The notes beneath the pieces are model-generated. The model saw nothing but the letters and a program-made list of their open reading frames with translations. It made no database searches and had not been told where the DNA came from. Made by a program: the position numbers and the translations under genes. Of a stretch of DNA of 7,855 nt, positions 1-6,257 are shown piece by piece. Every line of letters starts with the position of its first letter. The stretch's first letter is position 1. Source of the DNA: Bacillota bacterium (lineage in GTDB: Bacteria; Bacillota_A; Clostridia; DSM-8532); assembly GCA_023424865.1 (NCBI GenBank), contig JAFADM010000551.1, positions 1-7,855 of the forward strand, in the 5' to 3' direction.

Positions 1-84
1 GGGGGCTTTCCTCTGGGCTGGGGCAAACAGGACGGCAGCATATTAAAAAACTTATATCCGAAAGGCTGGCGTATGCTGGCCTAA
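1..84 (+). CDS. C-terminal end of an RsmF-like (NOL1/NOP2/Sun) rRNA cytosine-C5 methyltransferase, partial
   Basis: Reading frame 1 is open from the window edge to a TAA at 82-84 and encodes 27 residues, including GFPLGWGKQDGSILKN and ending LYPKGWRMLA. The pattern G-[FY]-P-L-G-W-G-K followed by L-K-N-x-Y-P-K-G is what I know from the extreme C-terminus of Firmicute RsmF/NOL1-NOP2-Sun methyltransferases, which place m5C on 16S rRNA. The catalytic domain lies outside the window, so the assignment rests on this tail alone. The stop is 21 bases before the rsuA start, on the same strand, which fits one rRNA-modification operon. The tail is seen in the sequence; the family match is from memory of the family. 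Confidence 0.7.
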   Translation, partial: GGFPLGWGKQDGSILKNLYPKGWRMLA

Positions 85-105
85 GGCAGAGGAGAGGAAA
101 CGTAA

Positions 106-810
106 ATGCGCCTGGATAAATACTTAAAGGACCAGGGCCTGGGTGTAAGAAGCGAGCTTAAGGAAAAAATAAAAAAAGGCCGGGTTAAGGTAAATGGGGT
201 AGTGTGCAAGGATCCTGGCTTTGCAATCTGTGAGGGTGAGGATGAGATCCATTTGGACGGAGCCCCCATCAGCTATAAAAAATACTTTTACTACATGCTG
301 AACAAGCCCAAGGGTGTTATTACCGCCACCGAGGACAGAAAGCTTCCCACGGTACTGGACCTTTTATCAGAGCAGGTTCAGAGGCAGGAGGTATTTCCTG
401 TGGGAAGGCTGGACAGGGATACGGAAGGACTTTTGCTGTTAACCAATAACGGGCAGTTCGCCCATAATCTGCTTGCACCGAAGAAGCATATACCCAAGTT
501 GTATGAAGCCCATTTGGACAGCTATCCCGGAGAAGGGGCCATTGGTATTTTTAAAGAGGGCGTTGTGCTTGAGGATGGCTATATATCCCTTCCTGCCAAG
601 CTTTCCTTTATTAGCACGGAGCCACCGGTTGCCCGGGTGGAAATTTATGAGGGCAAGTTTCATCAGGTCAAGCGGATGTTTAAGGCGGTGGGCGCCACGG
701 TTATCGGGCTTAAAAGGCTTAGCATGGGCCAGGTGCCTTTGGATCCGGAGCTTTCGCCCGGAGCCTTTCGGGAGCTCACCGAGGAGGAAGTAAGCCTGCT
801 TGGAGGGTAA
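106..810 (+). CDS. rsuA: 16S rRNA pseudouridine synthase, RsuA family
   Basis: The 234-residue protein matches the usual RsuA length (about 230). An S4 RNA-binding domain occupies about residues 1-48 (MRLDKYLKDQGLGVR, then KGRVKVNG). The pseudouridine synthase domain follows from about 60 (YMLNKPKGVITAT). The signature VGRLDRDTEGLLLLTNNG at 99-116 carries the predicted catalytic Asp103, and the C-terminal EGKFHQVKRMFKAVG motif at 182-196 is typical of the RsuA/RluB/RluE/RluF group. By family, RsuA isomerises one uridine in the 530 loop of 16S rRNA (U516 in E. coli) in the cytosol. The ATG at 106 has a good Shine-Dalgarno GGAGAGG at 91-97. The gene follows the RsmF-like gene by 21 bases, so co-transcription is likely. 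A 23S-acting RluB/RluF-type target cannot be fully excluded, but the length and the APKKHIPKLYEA segment favour RsuA. Confidence 0.93.
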   Translation: MRLDKYLKDQGLGVRSELKEKIKKGRVKVNGVVCKDPGFAICEGEDEIHLDGAPISYKKYFYYMLNKPKGVITATEDRKLPTVLDLLSEQVQRQEVFPVGRLDRDTEGLLLLTNNGQFAHNLLAPKKHIPKLYEAHLDSYPGEGAIGIFKEGVVLEDGYISLPAKLSFISTEPPVARVEIYEGKFHQVKRMFKAVGATVIGLKRLSMGQVPLDPELSPGAFRELTEEEVSLLGG

Positions 811-877
811 GCGTGTGTGCAATGGGAAGAGAAATATAAAAACAAAGAGTATGTTAAAGTGTTAACAAGTTTAAGAA

Positions 878-2101
878 ATGAGGCGACGAGGATTGGATAA
901 GAAAACACTGCAAAAGCTTAACCTGCTTATTATGGGCCTGGCAGGCCGTTTTGAAGCCGACAGGGATTATTTCGCGGGGCTGGAGGGCAGCTTCAAGTCG
1001 GGAAATAAAAGCTTTCCCATTAAAGGGGTGCTTGAGAATACGGATCTTTTAATCACCTTTGAGGGAAGCACTCGCAGGGTTTCCTCAGAGGAGCTGGCAA
1101 AACTTTTGTGCGGCTACGGCGAGCGTTTTGACAGCGTGAAGCTGGAATATAAAACACGGGGTGAAACCCTTGTTGTCGAGGCCGACTCAAAGCAGGCCAC
1201 CATGAAAACCACCCGGATGTCTGAGGAGCGGGAGCAGCTTTTTGAAGGCCACGGGGAAACAGGCGGCCTGTCTTCCAGAGAATACCGCATAAGGCCGGGA
1301 AAAGCCGACGCTCTTCTTAAGGAAATCGGCATTATGGCCGAAAACGGAAAAATTCGCAATGACCGTATTCGCAAGTACAATCAGATTGATTATTTTGTGG
1401 AGCTGTTGGAGCCCCTTGTCCGGGATTTGGCTTCTGATTTGGGAAAAGAAGGACGGCCTATGCGTATCGTGGATTGTGCCTGCGGCAAGTCCTATCTTTC
1501 CTTTGTGCTGAACTTTTACATTAAGGAAGTGATGAAGCTGAACTGCCGCTTTCTGGGTATCGACCTTTTAGAAGGGGTTATAAAGTCGGCCAGGAGTGTG
1601 AGTGAAAGGCTGGGCTACCGGAATATGCAATTTATTCACGGGGATATCCGAAGCCTCCTTTATGAGGAGGAAGGCGTTGGCGTAACCCATCCCGATTTGG
1701 TGGTAAGCCTTCATGCCTGCGATGTGGCCACCGATTTCGCCCTGGCCTACGGCCTCAGAAACCGGTCCAGATGCATCGTGGCAGTCCCCTGCTGCCAGAG
1801 CGAGCTTCTAAACCAGTACGACTACGAGCCCTTTAAGGACGTATTGAAGCAAGGTGTGCTGAAAGCACGAATGGCGGATGTTCTTACCGACGGCCTTCGT
1901 TGTATGGTTCTGGAGGCTTTTGGCTATACCGTATCGGCCATTGCCTATGTCTCTCCCCTTGATACCCCAAAAAATCTGCTTATCCGTGCCGTAAGGACAG
2001 GCGAGTTCAATAAGGCCAAATACCAGTCGGCAGTGAACCTGGCCAGGAGTCTCAATGCCTATCCGTCACTTTTAAAGGAAGCGGATAAAATCATTCCCTG
2101 A
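878..2101 (+). CDS. SAM-dependent methyltransferase, Methyltransf_32-like (METTL25/GSTCD-type domain), substrate unknown
   Basis: The protein has 407 residues. The N-terminal half (about 1-165) resembles nothing I recognise. The C-terminal half is a Rossmann methyltransferase: motif I is IVDCACGKSYLSFVL at 197-211, and the acidic end of strand 2 is FLGIDLLEG at 225-233. FIHGDIRSL lies at 252-260. LHACDVATD at 278-286 and VAVPCCQSEL at 301-310 are hallmarks of the Methyltransf_32 family, which includes eukaryotic METTL25 and GSTCD. The substrate is unknown; position behind two rRNA-modification genes hints at RNA, which is inference. The start is uncertain. The ATG at 878 directly follows an in-frame TAA (872-874) and has no clear ribosome site. 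The in-frame TTG at 893 has GAGG nine bases upstream. The 67-base gap after rsuA holds no terminator, so read-through is likely; it contains the inverted repeat GTTAA-N4-TTAAC (853-866). Confidence 0.85.
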   Translation: MRRRGLDKKTLQKLNLLIMGLAGRFEADRDYFAGLEGSFKSGNKSFPIKGVLENTDLLITFEGSTRRVSSEELAKLLCGYGERFDSVKLEYKTRGETLVVEADSKQATMKTTRMSEEREQLFEGHGETGGLSSREYRIRPGKADALLKEIGIMAENGKIRNDRIRKYNQIDYFVELLEPLVRDLASDLGKEGRPMRIVDCACGKSYLSFVLNFYIKEVMKLNCRFLGIDLLEGVIKSARSVSERLGYRNMQFIHGDIRSLLYEEEGVGVTHPDLVVSLHACDVATDFALAYGLRNRSRCIVAVPCCQSELLNQYDYEPFKDVLKQGVLKARMADVLTDGLRCMVLEAFGYTVSAIAYVSPLDTPKNLLIRAVRTGEFNKAKYQSAVNLARSLNAYPSLLKEADKIIP

Positions 2102-2103
2102 CC

Positions 2104-2316
2104 TGTGGATAACTCCTGGAAATTTGGGAGTAAGCTGGGTATAAATAACCCTGAAAATGTGGATAAGCTGGGGAAGAGGGGGATAAGTTTCGCTAAATTT
2201 CGAAAAAACAGCCGTTTTGTGAATAAGTATTGTGGATAACCCGTTAAAAACATTGGGGAAGTCTGTGGATAACTTTGGGATAACAGGGTGGAAACCTGTT
2301 GAAAAAGCGTGAATAA
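2104..2316 (-). promoter_or_regulatory. DnaA-box cluster
   Basis: The + strand carries TGTGGATAA, the complement of the consensus DnaA box TTATCCACA, exactly at 2104-2112, 2158-2166, 2231-2239 and 2264-2272. TGTGAATAA (box TTATTCACA, which fits TTATNCACA) is at 2218-2226. Degenerate copies are at 2178-2186 (two mismatches), 2275-2283 (two mismatches) and 2308-2316 (CGTGAATAA). All read the same way. The pair at 2218 and 2231 is separated by only 4 bases. The first box starts two bases after the methyltransferase stop, and the series ends just before the thioesterase ribosome site, so the cluster fills the whole gap. I saw no exact box elsewhere in the window. By established knowledge such arrays bind the initiator DnaA. 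Without dnaA, dnaN, rpmH or plasmid rep/par genes nearby, a titration or regulatory cluster (like E. coli datA or the B. subtilis DnaA-box clusters) is more likely than an origin. Confidence 0.85.
2282..2300. repeat. Inverted repeat AACAGG-N7-CCTGTT upstream of the thioesterase
   Basis: This is a perfect 6-base dyad with a 7-base centre (GTGGAAA). It overlaps the end of the DnaA-box series and lies 34 bases before the thioesterase ATG. It could be an operator or a weak hairpin in the leader. No T-run follows, so it is not a terminator. Confidence 0.4.
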
Positions 2317-2334
2317 AAAAAGAGGGTGTTAATA

Positions 2335-2754
2335 ATGACGGAAACGCGTTTATCCGTGCGATTTGCGGAAACCGACCTGATGGGAATTGTCCATCATTCA
2401 AATTATCCCGTCTGGTTTGAAATGGGGCGGACGGATTATTTTAAAAAAGCGGGATTATCGGTGGGAGATATTGTTAAGGCCGGGGTACAATTGCCCTTAA
2501 CCCATCTGGAGTGCCGGTTTTTTTACCCCGCCTTGTACGACGACGTACTTATTGTTCGAACCCGGCTCAGTAAGCTTACCTGCGCAAGAATGGAATTTAC
2601 CTATGAGGTGGTAAAGGAAGACGGCGGGCTGCTTCTTGCAACCGGGGCAAGCGGCCATGCCTGGACGGATTCAGGCTTGAAGCCCATTAATGCCATAAAG
2701 CGCTTTCCTCAAATTTTCGGCGGCTTAAAGGCGCTTCAAAGCGAAGAAGGATGA
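2335..2754 (+). CDS. Acyl-CoA thioesterase, YbgC / 4-hydroxybenzoyl-CoA thioesterase (hot-dog) family
   Basis: The 139-residue single hot-dog domain is the normal size for YbgC/FcbC-type enzymes (about 130-145). The N-terminal motif RFAETDLMGIVHHSNYPVWFE (residues 9-29) contains the family's catalytic Asp (Asp14), the G-I-V-H-H turn and the start of the long helix. The rest (LECRFFYPALYDDVLIV, MEFTYEVV, ATGASGHAWTD) fits the beta strands. By family it hydrolyses short-chain or aromatic acyl-CoA thioesters in the cytosol; the physiological substrate is not predictable. I chose the ATG at 2335 over the in-frame GTG at 2326 because the ribosome site AGAGGGTG (2321-2328) would overlap the GTG and is 6 bases from the ATG. 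The gene lies directly downstream of the DnaA-box cluster, where I found no convincing sigma-A promoter. Confidence 0.9.
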   Translation: MTETRLSVRFAETDLMGIVHHSNYPVWFEMGRTDYFKKAGLSVGDIVKAGVQLPLTHLECRFFYPALYDDVLIVRTRLSKLTCARMEFTYEVVKEDGGLLLATGASGHAWTDSGLKPINAIKRFPQIFGGLKALQSEEG

Positions 2755-2786
2755 CAAGCCTTCAGACTGGTGTTAGAAGGTGTTGC

Positions 2787-2815
2787 TTTACCGGGCAGAT
2801 AAAGAGGCTTATAAT
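2787..2815 (+). promoter_or_regulatory. Putative sigma-A promoter upstream of the AEC transporter
   Basis: TTTACC (2787-2792) and a perfect TATAAT (2810-2815) are separated by 17 bases. The -35 matches TTGACA at four of six positions. Transcription would begin near 2822 and give a leader of about 135 bases before the AEC start. A hairpin with a T-rich tail lies inside this leader. Confidence 0.5.
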
Positions 2816-2850
2816 GTTTGAGTAATAACGGTGCCGGACAGCCAAAAGAG

Positions 2851-2893
2851 GCCGGGGTGATAGACTGTTATCATACCCGGTTTAACTTTTTCT
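2851..2893 (+). terminator. Hairpin with T-rich tail: intrinsic terminator or attenuator before the AEC gene
   Basis: CCGGG (2852-2856) pairs with CCCGG (2876-2880), and TGATAG (2858-2863) pairs with TTATCA (2868-2873, one G-U). There is a 1x2 internal loop and the tetraloop ACTG. TTTAACTTTTTCT follows at 2881-2893. The tail is interrupted, so termination strength is uncertain. It may simply end the thioesterase transcript. Because it sits downstream of a promoter-like sequence, it could instead act as an attenuator for the transporter or end a short RNA of about 70 bases. Confidence 0.55.
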
Positions 2894-2956
2894 ACTGAAT
2901 GAGAGCAGTAAAAGGCGGATATTACGGACAGTTTGGAACAGGATGGATTTGAATTA

Positions 2957-3886
2957 ATGGATCAGTTTTTTATCGTCGCCAATCAATTAGGGCAGTTTTT
3001 CATTATGCTTTTAATCGGTTACATATCTGCAAGAACAAGGGTTGTGGATGAAGGGTTTCTGACAGGTCTTTCAAAACTCATTATGCGGGTGATACTGCCT
3101 ATCCTTATTTTTTCAAATACGGTGAGCGGTGCCACCCGGGAGAGCTTGCTTCAAAGCCTTCCGGTGTTCTTTCTGGCCATTGGAATGTATGCGGGATTAT
3201 TGGCCCTCTTTAAGGTGCTTGCAGGCATCCTGGGCTTAAAGGGAGAAATGAATAAGGTCTTCCGGGCCTTAATGATATTCGGCAATGTGGGCTTCATCGG
3301 CATTCCCATCATATCGGCCATGTTCCCTGAAAAAGGCATGATCTACATTGCTTTAATAACCATAGTGGATCAGTCCGTTCTTTGGATATACGGCGTCCGT
3401 CTGACCACGCCTGAAAGCCAACAAATGAAAATTAATTTTAAAAATTTCATCAACCCCGCCCTGTGCGCGGTTGCCCTGGCCGTTGCAACCCTACTGGCGG
3501 GGATTAAACTCCCGGAAGTAATCCTTCCTTCCTTAAGTACGGTGGGAAAGTCGGCTACCCCTTTATCCCTTATTTATCTGGGAGGGCTGTTCCATTTCTG
3601 CAATTGGAAGATTGTTTTAAAAGTGAAGCAGACCTATGTTGGCCTTCTTTTTAAAATGGTGCTGTTTCCCATAGCCTTTTATTACCTGGCATCCTTAACC
3701 GGTGCGGACAAGGCCATGATAGGAACGCTGACTGTTCTTTCCGCTTTGCCTACCATGACCACCGTCGCCATGTTTGCAAAATCCAAAGATAACGAGGGAG
3801 AGTATGCCATCGGTATGGTTTTGGTGTCCACCGCCCTGTGCCTTATTACTCTCCCTCTTGTGTCCTTTATTGTTTTTCGTACATAA
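2957..3886 (+). CDS. AEC (auxin efflux carrier) family transporter
   Basis: The 309-residue integral membrane protein has about ten hydrophobic segments, at roughly 4-25, 34-56, 63-92, 101-123, 127-147, 164-183, 202-214, 226-247, 253-274 and 283-307. This is the topology and length of bacterial AEC carriers. The central FGNVGFIGIPI (108-118) and the late SALPTMTTVAMFAKSK (262-277) are family signatures around the broken helices. Known bacterial members export or exchange small organic anions such as malate or malonate; the substrate here is unknown. I chose the ATG at 2957, with AGGATGG at 2940-2946, over the in-frame TTG at 2933, because family members normally begin just before the first helix. 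The TTG would add eight polar residues. The gene is convergent with the aminotransferase; the stops are 36 bases apart. Confidence 0.88.
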   Translation: MDQFFIVANQLGQFFIMLLIGYISARTRVVDEGFLTGLSKLIMRVILPILIFSNTVSGATRESLLQSLPVFFLAIGMYAGLLALFKVLAGILGLKGEMNKVFRALMIFGNVGFIGIPIISAMFPEKGMIYIALITIVDQSVLWIYGVRLTTPESQQMKINFKNFINPALCAVALAVATLLAGIKLPEVILPSLSTVGKSATPLSLIYLGGLFHFCNWKIVLKVKQTYVGLLFKMVLFPIAFYYLASLTGADKAMIGTLTVLSALPTMTTVAMFAKSKDNEGEYAIGMVLVSTALCLITLPLVSFIVFRT

Positions 3887-3917
3887 GCCTCTGAACGCTG
3901 CCTTAAGCGGGGGGCTT
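3885..3917. terminator. Weak hairpin between the convergent AEC and aminotransferase genes
   Basis: AAGCCTC (3885-3891) can pair with GGGGCTT (3911-3917) over 7 bases including one G-U. It overlaps the AEC stop codon. Neither side has a clear T-run, so a bidirectional terminator role is only suggested by its position between two convergent gene ends. Confidence 0.3.
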
Positions 3918-3922
3918 CAGCT

Positions 3923-5107
3923 TTAATATTCTGTCTTAACGAAATTTTCCAGAGCGTTTAGTGCCCGTTCCACCTTTTCTGTTTCAATGCAATAAGCCAT
4001 TCGGAAATAGCCGGGACAGCCAAAGCTGTCTCCGGGAACAAGGATTAAATCATAATTAAGGGCTTTCCGGCAGAAGGTTCCGGCATCCTCCTCAAGGGCT
4101 TTGGGGAAGATGTAAAAGGTCCCGCCGGGACGTACGACAGAGAAGCCCAGATCCACAAGCTTGTCATAAATAAGAGTCATATTTCTTTCATAGACGGACA
4201 TATCGGAAGTCAGGTTTATAACTTCGCTTACCGCAAGCTGTATAATGGATGCAGGGCAGTTGTGGCCGGTGGTTCTTGAAATTTGGCCGCACAGGAGAGG
4301 AATTTTGTCTGCCTCCCTGCATTTGGGATTGACAGCCAGATAGCCGATGCGTTCACCGGGCAGGGACAGGGATTTGGAAAAGGAATAGCAGGAGAGGGTG
4401 TTTTCAAAGAAGGTAGAGACATAGGGCGCCGTCTTGCCGTCAAAAACGATTTCACGGTAAGGCTCATCGGATATCAGAAAAATATCATGACCATAGATCT
4501 CCTGCTTTGCCCTTAGAATGTCCGACAGCTTTCTTAAGGTTTCCTCGGAGTAAGCTATGCCGGAAGGATTGTTGGGGGTGTTGATAAGAACTGCCGCCGT
4601 TTTCGTTGAAAGAAGCTTCTCAAAGGCCTCAAAATCAATCTGAAAATCCTTGGGGCTTGCAGGCACCACCACAAGCTTTGCTCCCGTAAAATTCACATAG
4701 GGCCTGTATTCCGGAAAAAAGGGAGCGAAGGTAATAATTTCATCTCCTTCTCCCGCTACACAGCGAATGGCGTGGGCCAGAGCCCCTGCGGCCCCGCTGG
4801 CCGGGAAGATATGTTCCGGCTTGTAATCCATTCCAAAACGCGCATTGAGAGATTGGGCCACCGCCTTTTTATAATGGTTGTTGCCCAGGGTGGGGCTGTA
4901 GCCGTGAAGGCTTCGTGCATCCTCCCCTGAGAGCAGCTTTGCCATCACTCGGTTGAATTCAGGGGGCGGGGGAACGGAAGGGTTTCCAAGGCTGAAATCA
5001 AATACGTTTTCATAGCCTATTTCAGCCCCCCTTCGGGCGGCAAATTCCGCAAACTCGCGAATAACGGATTTAGTATTCAGCATCTCCTTATAAACTGGGG
5101 ATATCAT
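3923..5107 (-). CDS. PLP-dependent aminotransferase, class I/II (aspartate aminotransferase fold type I)
   Basis: The protein has 394 residues, the normal length for the family. Landmarks in order are: FDFSLGNPSVPPPPEFN (36-52) near the N-terminus; the cofactor-phosphate region SGAAGAL (104-110); NTPNNPSG (176-183) with conserved Asn180; ISDEPYREIVFDG (212-224) with Asp214, which contacts the pyridine nitrogen; YSFSKSLSLPGERIGYL (241-257) with the Schiff-base Lys245 and Arg253; and FRMAYC (368-373) with Arg369, which should bind the substrate carboxylate. The enzyme transfers an amino group between an amino acid and a 2-oxo acid in the cytosol. The amino acid is not identifiable, and a broad or aromatic/branched-chain preference is possible. 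The ATG at 5107 has the ribosome site AAGGAG (complement of 5118-5123). It is the second gene of an operon, 30 bases after the hydroxyacid dehydrogenase, with which it could share a 2-oxo acid. Confidence 0.92.
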   Translation of the reverse strand: MISPVYKEMLNTKSVIREFAEFAARRGAEIGYENVFDFSLGNPSVPPPPEFNRVMAKLLSGEDARSLHGYSPTLGNNHYKKAVAQSLNARFGMDYKPEHIFPASGAAGALAHAIRCVAGEGDEIITFAPFFPEYRPYVNFTGAKLVVVPASPKDFQIDFEAFEKLLSTKTAAVLINTPNNPSGIAYSEETLRKLSDILRAKQEIYGHDIFLISDEPYREIVFDGKTAPYVSTFFENTLSCYSFSKSLSLPGERIGYLAVNPKCREADKIPLLCGQISRTTGHNCPASIIQLAVSEVINLTSDMSVYERNMTLIYDKLVDLGFSVVRPGGTFYIFPKALEEDAGTFCRKALNYDLILVPGDSFGCPGYFRMAYCIETEKVERALNALENFVKTEY

Positions 5108-5137
5108 AGTTGTGTTCTCCTTCCTGAGTTTGGTAGG

Positions 5138-6127
5138 CTAGGGCAGGTTGACAATGTTCAGGGGTGTTTCGTTATTTATGATTCTTTCCACATTGCTCCA
5201 CACAAAGGTGTGGGCACGTTTGAAAAAGCTTGTTGTAATGCCTCCGATATGGGGAGAGAAGGTAATATGCTCACTGTATTTCTCCGGCAGGTTTAAAAGG
5301 AGGTTGTCACGGGTGGTAGGTTCGGGATGTACCGTGTCCAGGCCTGCCCCGCGGAGCTTTTCGGAGACTATGGCATCATAGAGTGCCTGGTTATTCACAA
5401 GATCGCCTCTTGCCGTATTTATCAGGTAAGCCTTGTCCTTCATTTTTGCAATAAAGGCAGCGTCAACCATCCCTGCGGTCGCATCCGTTACCGGGCAATG
5501 AAGGCTGATGATATCACAGGTTCCCAACAGATCGTCCAGCTCAAGATAGGATACGCCATAGGCTTTTTCCGTTTCCTCCGGCTTTTGGTTTCTGGAATAA
5601 TAGTACAGGTCACATTCAAAAGGAGCCAGCCGCCGGGCGGAAGCCTTGGCGATATCACCAAAACCGATGAGGCCTATTTTGCAGTCCCCAAGCTCCGTGA
5701 TGCCTTCGTACATGAGCCGCTCCTTCATCTGTATCTGGTGGCCCTCTCTCTCGGTGCGATCGCCTGTTATGGTGCTTCTAAGTACGGCAAGCATAAGAAG
5801 TACGGTCTGTTCGGCAACGGCCTGGGCGTTGGCACCTTTGCAGTTGCACACGTCAATGTTCTTTTTCCGGGCAGCCTTAAGGTCTATGCCGTTAAAGCCC
5901 ACACCCTCGGACTGAATTAACCGAAGTTTTGGCAGGGCCTCAATAAGATTACCGGGGAGGGAAGCCATGGGATCTATGATGATAGCCCGGGCATCCGACG
6001 CTTTTGAAAGCACAGACTCCTGTTCATAGCTTCTGGGAAAGTAAAGGATCTGAACCTCAGAGAGAAAAGCCTTGTCCGGCAGGTATTTTTGAAAACGATC
6101 CGGATTTCCGATAACGATAATTTTCAT
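5138..6127 (-). CDS. D-2-hydroxyacid dehydrogenase, NAD(P)-dependent
   Basis: The 329-residue protein is typical in length for the D-2-hydroxyacid dehydrogenase family and lacks an ACT domain, which argues against a long SerA-type phosphoglycerate dehydrogenase. The substrate-binding half carries SEGVGFNGID (73-82). The nucleotide fold starts at KIGLIGFGDIA (150-160), where the third glycine of GxGxxG is Ala160. The catalytic triad is Arg240 (LINTARGDLVN), Glu269 (LDTVHPEP) and His293 (SPHIGG). Strand 2 ends in YYYSRN (175-180) without the usual Asp, so NADPH use is possible (inference). It reduces a 2-oxo acid to a D-2-hydroxy acid, or the reverse. I chose the ATG at 6127 because GAGGT (complement of 6134-6138) lies six bases before it; the upstream ATG at 6145 would put that site inside the coding sequence. 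It is the first gene of the operon and divergent from a LysR regulator. Confidence 0.9.
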   Translation of the reverse strand: MKIIVIGNPDRFQKYLPDKAFLSEVQILYFPRSYEQESVLSKASDARAIIIDPMASLPGNLIEALPKLRLIQSEGVGFNGIDLKAARKKNIDVCNCKGANAQAVAEQTVLLMLAVLRSTITGDRTEREGHQIQMKERLMYEGITELGDCKIGLIGFGDIAKASARRLAPFECDLYYYSRNQKPEETEKAYGVSYLELDDLLGTCDIISLHCPVTDATAGMVDAAFIAKMKDKAYLINTARGDLVNNQALYDAIVSEKLRGAGLDTVHPEPTTRDNLLLNLPEKYSEHITFSPHIGGITTSFFKRAHTFVWSNVERIINNETPLNIVNLP

Positions 6128-6150
6128 AAGCCGACCTCTTTTCATTTTCT

Positions 6151-6164
6151 ATACTAAACGGTAT
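6151..6164. promoter_or_regulatory. Inverted repeat ATAC-N6-GTAT, candidate operator for the dehydrogenase operon
   Basis: This 4-base dyad lies 24 bases upstream of the dehydrogenase start and just downstream of a minus-strand TATAAA (complement of 6175-6180), which could be its -10. A similar element, ATAC-N5-GTAT, overlaps the -10 of the regulator promoter at 6282-6294. LysR sites are usually T-N11-A; these spacings are one or two bases shorter, so the assignment is tentative. Confidence 0.35.
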
Positions 6165-6220
6165 TTGCAATTCGTTTATAAGTGGATTTGGCAGGGTTTT
6201 GCTAAAAACATTGCACATGT

Positions 6221-6239
6221 CTGTTTAAAAGCTGTTTAA
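6221..6239. promoter_or_regulatory. Direct repeat CTGTTTAA (11-base period) with embedded dyad TTAAA-N5-TTTAA, candidate LysR activator site
   Basis: CTGTTTAA occurs at 6221-6228 and 6232-6239, one helical turn apart. The same stretch forms the perfect dyad TTAAA (6225-6229)/TTTAA (6235-6239), which contains a T-N11-A (6226 to 6238), the classical LysR-box pattern. It lies midway in the divergent control region, roughly 50 bases upstream of the presumed minus-strand start, where LysR recognition sites usually sit. Confidence 0.45.
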
Positions 6240-6257
6240 TTTATTTTACTAACAGGG

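Noticed and set aside
439..822. A 127-codon minus-strand frame overlapping rsuA
   Set aside because: It is antisense to a strongly conserved pseudouridine synthase and shows no domain; shadow frame.
853..866. GTTAA-N4-TTAAC as a terminator between rsuA and the methyltransferase gene
   Set aside because: The stem is only five A/T-rich pairs and no T-run follows. At most it is a binding site.
2274..2292. Resemblance of GGGATAACAGGGT to the I-SceI homing endonuclease site
   Set aside because: The flanking bases differ from the full 18-base site, and there is no intron or homing endonuclease nearby. It arises from a degenerate DnaA box next to an inverted repeat.
2102..2334. Chromosomal replication origin (oriC) proper
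   Set aside because: Boxes are abundant, but dnaA, dnaN, rpmH, gidA and parAB are absent on both sides and no convincing DnaA-trio or strong unwinding element is visible. A titration or regulatory cluster is the more careful call.
2933..2956. TTG start for the AEC transporter, adding eight residues
   Set aside because: The added residues are polar, lie ahead of the usual family start, and the ribosome site fits the ATG at 2957 better.
5327..5920. A 197-codon open frame on the + strand inside the dehydrogenase gene
   Set aside because: It lies wholly antisense to a clearly conserved dehydrogenase, resembles no protein family I know, and is best explained as a shadow frame.
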